Positions 4,906 to 5,901 of a DNA stretch of 5,901 nucleotides are shown in pieces. A model generated the notes under the pieces. The model worked only from the letters and a program-made list of their open reading frames with translations. It was not told the DNA's origin and made no database searches. The stretch is from NCBI GenBank assembly GCA_900759225.1, contig CAAEUM010000075.1:1-5901 (forward strand), in the 5' to 3' direction. The position numbers and the translations under genes were made by a program. The stretch is from Lachnospiraceae bacterium. GTDB taxonomy: Bacteria > Bacillota > Clostridia > Lachnospirales > Lachnospiraceae. Positions within the stretch are counted from its first letter, which is position 1. Every line of letters starts with the position of its first letter.

Positions 4906-5526
4906 CTACTTTTTTCCGCAGCGCAGTTTCTGAAAAAATTCTTTCATAAGGCCGGAGCAGGCCTCCTCTAAAACCCCTGTCACTATTTCTGCCTGATGAT
5001 TAAAGCCAGGCTCATGAAGCAGGTTCAAAACAGAGCCGGCACAGCCGGCCTTGGCGTTCATGCATCCGATTACCACCCGGGGAATCCTGGCCTGGACAAT
5101 CGCCCCGGCGCACATGGGGCAGGGCTCTAAGGTTACATACATAGTACAGCCCTCCAGCCGCCAGTCTCTCAGTTTTTTGCAGGCCTTTTTCACTGCAATG
5201 ATTTCCGCATGAGAAAGGACACTGCTGTCGGCATTGCGCCGGTTATAGCCTCTGGCAATGATAGCTCCCTCATAAACAAGGACGCAGCCTATGGGCACAT
5301 CCCCCAGGGCTGCGGCTTTTTTTGCCTGAGTCATGGCCTGCTTCATAAAATATTCATCCTGCAGGCGCTGCTCTTTTTTTGCTTTTTCCTCAGCAAGAAG
5401 GGCAAGACGCTTTTTTGCCTGACGTTTCTCCCAGTTCTTTCGCCTTGTCTCCTCCCCCTTTTCCCTCTGCAGCCGGACATCCTCCGGCTGTGTTAATGTA
5501 TTTTTATGTAATCCATCCTCTGTCAT
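4906..5526 (-). CDS. tadA: tRNA-specific adenosine deaminase TadA with charged N-terminal extension
   Basis: Converts adenosine 34 of tRNA-Arg(ACG) to inosine so that one tRNA reads several Arg codons; normally essential and cytosolic. The zinc deaminase signature is complete: HAE at 106-108 (His106 zinc ligand, Glu108 proton shuttle) and PCPMC at 135-139 (Cys136 and Cys139 zinc ligands). Family-typical GDVPIG (75-80) and NAKAGCAGSVLNLL (157-170) are present. The catalytic domain starts near residue 57 (DEYFMKQAM). The first 56 residues are an unusual Lys/Arg/Glu-rich, probably helical or coiled-coil extension, making the protein 206 residues against roughly 150-170 for most TadA. No internal ATG, GTG or TTG start was found that would give the short form without cutting the domain, and AAGGTAGGA lies just upstream of the ATG at 5526. 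Orientation matches ffs, its usual neighbour in Bacillus. Confidence 0.94.
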   Translation of the reverse strand: MTEDGLHKNTLTQPEDVRLQREKGEETRRKNWEKRQAKKRLALLAEEKAKKEQRLQDEYFMKQAMTQAKKAAALGDVPIGCVLVYEGAIIARGYNRRNADSSVLSHAEIIAVKKACKKLRDWRLEGCTMYVTLEPCPMCAGAIVQARIPRVVIGCMNAKAGCAGSVLNLLHEPGFNHQAEIVTGVLEEACSGLMKEFFQKLRCGKK

Positions 5527-5545
5527 TTTATCCTACCTTTTCTTT

Positions 5546-5567
5546 CAGCCCAGGCTGGCAGCCAGCC
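5546..5567. other. Overlapping inverted repeats upstream of tadA
   Basis: GGCTGGC (5553-5559) and GCCAGCC (5561-5567) form a perfect 7-bp inverted repeat around one base. The same GGCTG also pairs with CAGCC at 5546-5550. In tadA mRNA these would give two mutually exclusive small hairpins about 20-41 nt before the start codon; in DNA the longer one could be an operator. Function unknown. Confidence 0.4.
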
Positions 5568-5598
5568 GCGGATTGTGATATACTTTTTTTGACTCTTC

Positions 5599-5637
5599 TG
5601 ATACCGGATTATTTCGCACTTTGAGACCCGGGTATCA
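5599..5637. promoter_or_regulatory. Inverted repeat in the tadA-nrdG intergenic region, possible operator
   Basis: TGATACC (5599-5605) and GGTATCA (5631-5637) are perfect 7-bp inverted repeats, 25 bp apart. They overlap the -35 region of the candidate rightward promoter. The sequence does not resemble an NrdR box. It may be a regulator half-site pair or coincidence. Confidence 0.3.
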
Positions 5638-5647
5638 TCATTATAAT
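5621..5647 (+). promoter_or_regulatory. Candidate promoter of the nrdG-like gene
   Basis: TTGAGA (5621-5626) is followed by TATAAT (5642-5647) with a short 15-bp spacer; TAATAA two bases later gives 17 bp. The AT-rich block 5640-5669 also contains TATAAT on the other strand, so the tadA promoter may overlap. No better tadA promoter was identified. Confidence 0.4.
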
Positions 5648-5678
5648 AATATTTTCCTTATTTGAAAAGAGGCGTACC

Positions 5679-5901
5679 ATGAAACTGTGCGGACTTCAAA
5701 AAACAACTCTTCTTGATTTTCCCGGCCGGGTAGCAGCTGCCATTTTTACAGGGGGCTGTAATTTTTCCTGCCCCTTTTGCCATAACAGCGGCCTTTTAGG
5801 AAGCCAGACTCCGGAAAGCTACAATGTCCAGGATGTACTGAACTTTCTTACCAAGCGTAAACATATACTGGAGGGGGTCTGTATTACCGGCGGCGAGCCC
5901 A
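5679..5901 (+). CDS. nrdG: Anaerobic ribonucleotide reductase activating protein, radical SAM (partial, C-terminus outside window)
   Basis: The visible 74 residues begin MKLCGLQKTTLLDFPGRVAA and contain the radical SAM cluster motif CNFSCPFC (Cys27, Cys31, Cys34, the CxxxCxxC triad that binds the 4Fe-4S cluster) and the SAM-binding GGEP at 71-74. Proteins with this GLQKTTLLDFPG start are the longer Firmicutes-type NrdG, which use SAM cleavage to install the glycyl radical on anaerobic ribonucleotide reductase NrdD, allowing dNTP synthesis without oxygen. The ribosome binding site AAAAGAGG is at 5665-5672. The frame is open to the right edge. A related glycyl-radical activase or another small radical SAM protein is possible, since nrdD is not in view. 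Confidence 0.85.
   Translation, partial: MKLCGLQKTTLLDFPGRVAAAIFTGGCNFSCPFCHNSGLLGSQTPESYNVQDVLNFLTKRKHILEGVCITGGEP

Noticed and set aside
5209..5624. Plus-strand reading frames opposite tadA (5209-5496 and 5379-5624)
   Set aside because: They are shadows of the lysine-rich tadA extension and intergenic DNA, with no coding signals.

Overview
The window looks like chromosomal DNA of a low-to-moderate-GC Gram-positive anaerobe of the Clostridia, most likely Lachnospiraceae. The reasons are a large Firmicutes-type SRP RNA carrying an Alu domain, strong AGGAGG-type ribosome binding sites, an oxygen-sensitive radical-SAM activase (NrdG type), and a sigma-54 activator with a PrpR-type sensor. The species assignment is inference.

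Left part (1-1183, minus strand). Positions 1-617 hold the 5' end of a secreted protein that runs off the left edge. It has a signal peptide, then an Asp-rich stretch punctuated by Arg-Trp, then 72-residue repeats encoded by a nearly identical 216-bp tandem DNA repeat. Its promoter lies at 671-699. Upstream is the SRP RNA gene (ffs): promoter at 1155-1183, inferred mature RNA about 1097-836, and an intrinsic terminator at 816-771. No protein gene lies in 618-1381.

Middle part (1217-4900, plus strand). A 697-residue sigma-54 enhancer-binding protein (PrpR_N, PAS, AAA+, winged helix) is followed by a canonical -24/-12 promoter (3586-3602) and then a PatB/MalY-type PLP-dependent C-S lyase (3663-4841). 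This looks like a self-contained switch: a ligand-sensing activator turning on one adjacent lyase through sigma-54. The effector and true substrate cannot be read from the sequence.

Right part (4906-5901). tadA (tRNA adenosine deaminase, minus strand, with an unusual charged N-terminal extension) is divergent from an nrdG-like radical SAM activase that runs off the right edge. In Bacillus subtilis tadA, the SRP RNA gene and dnaX are adjacent. Here tadA and ffs keep that order and strand but are separated by the sigma-54 module on the opposite strand, which suggests an insertion into ancestral synteny. No transposase, integrase, CRISPR or tRNA was seen.
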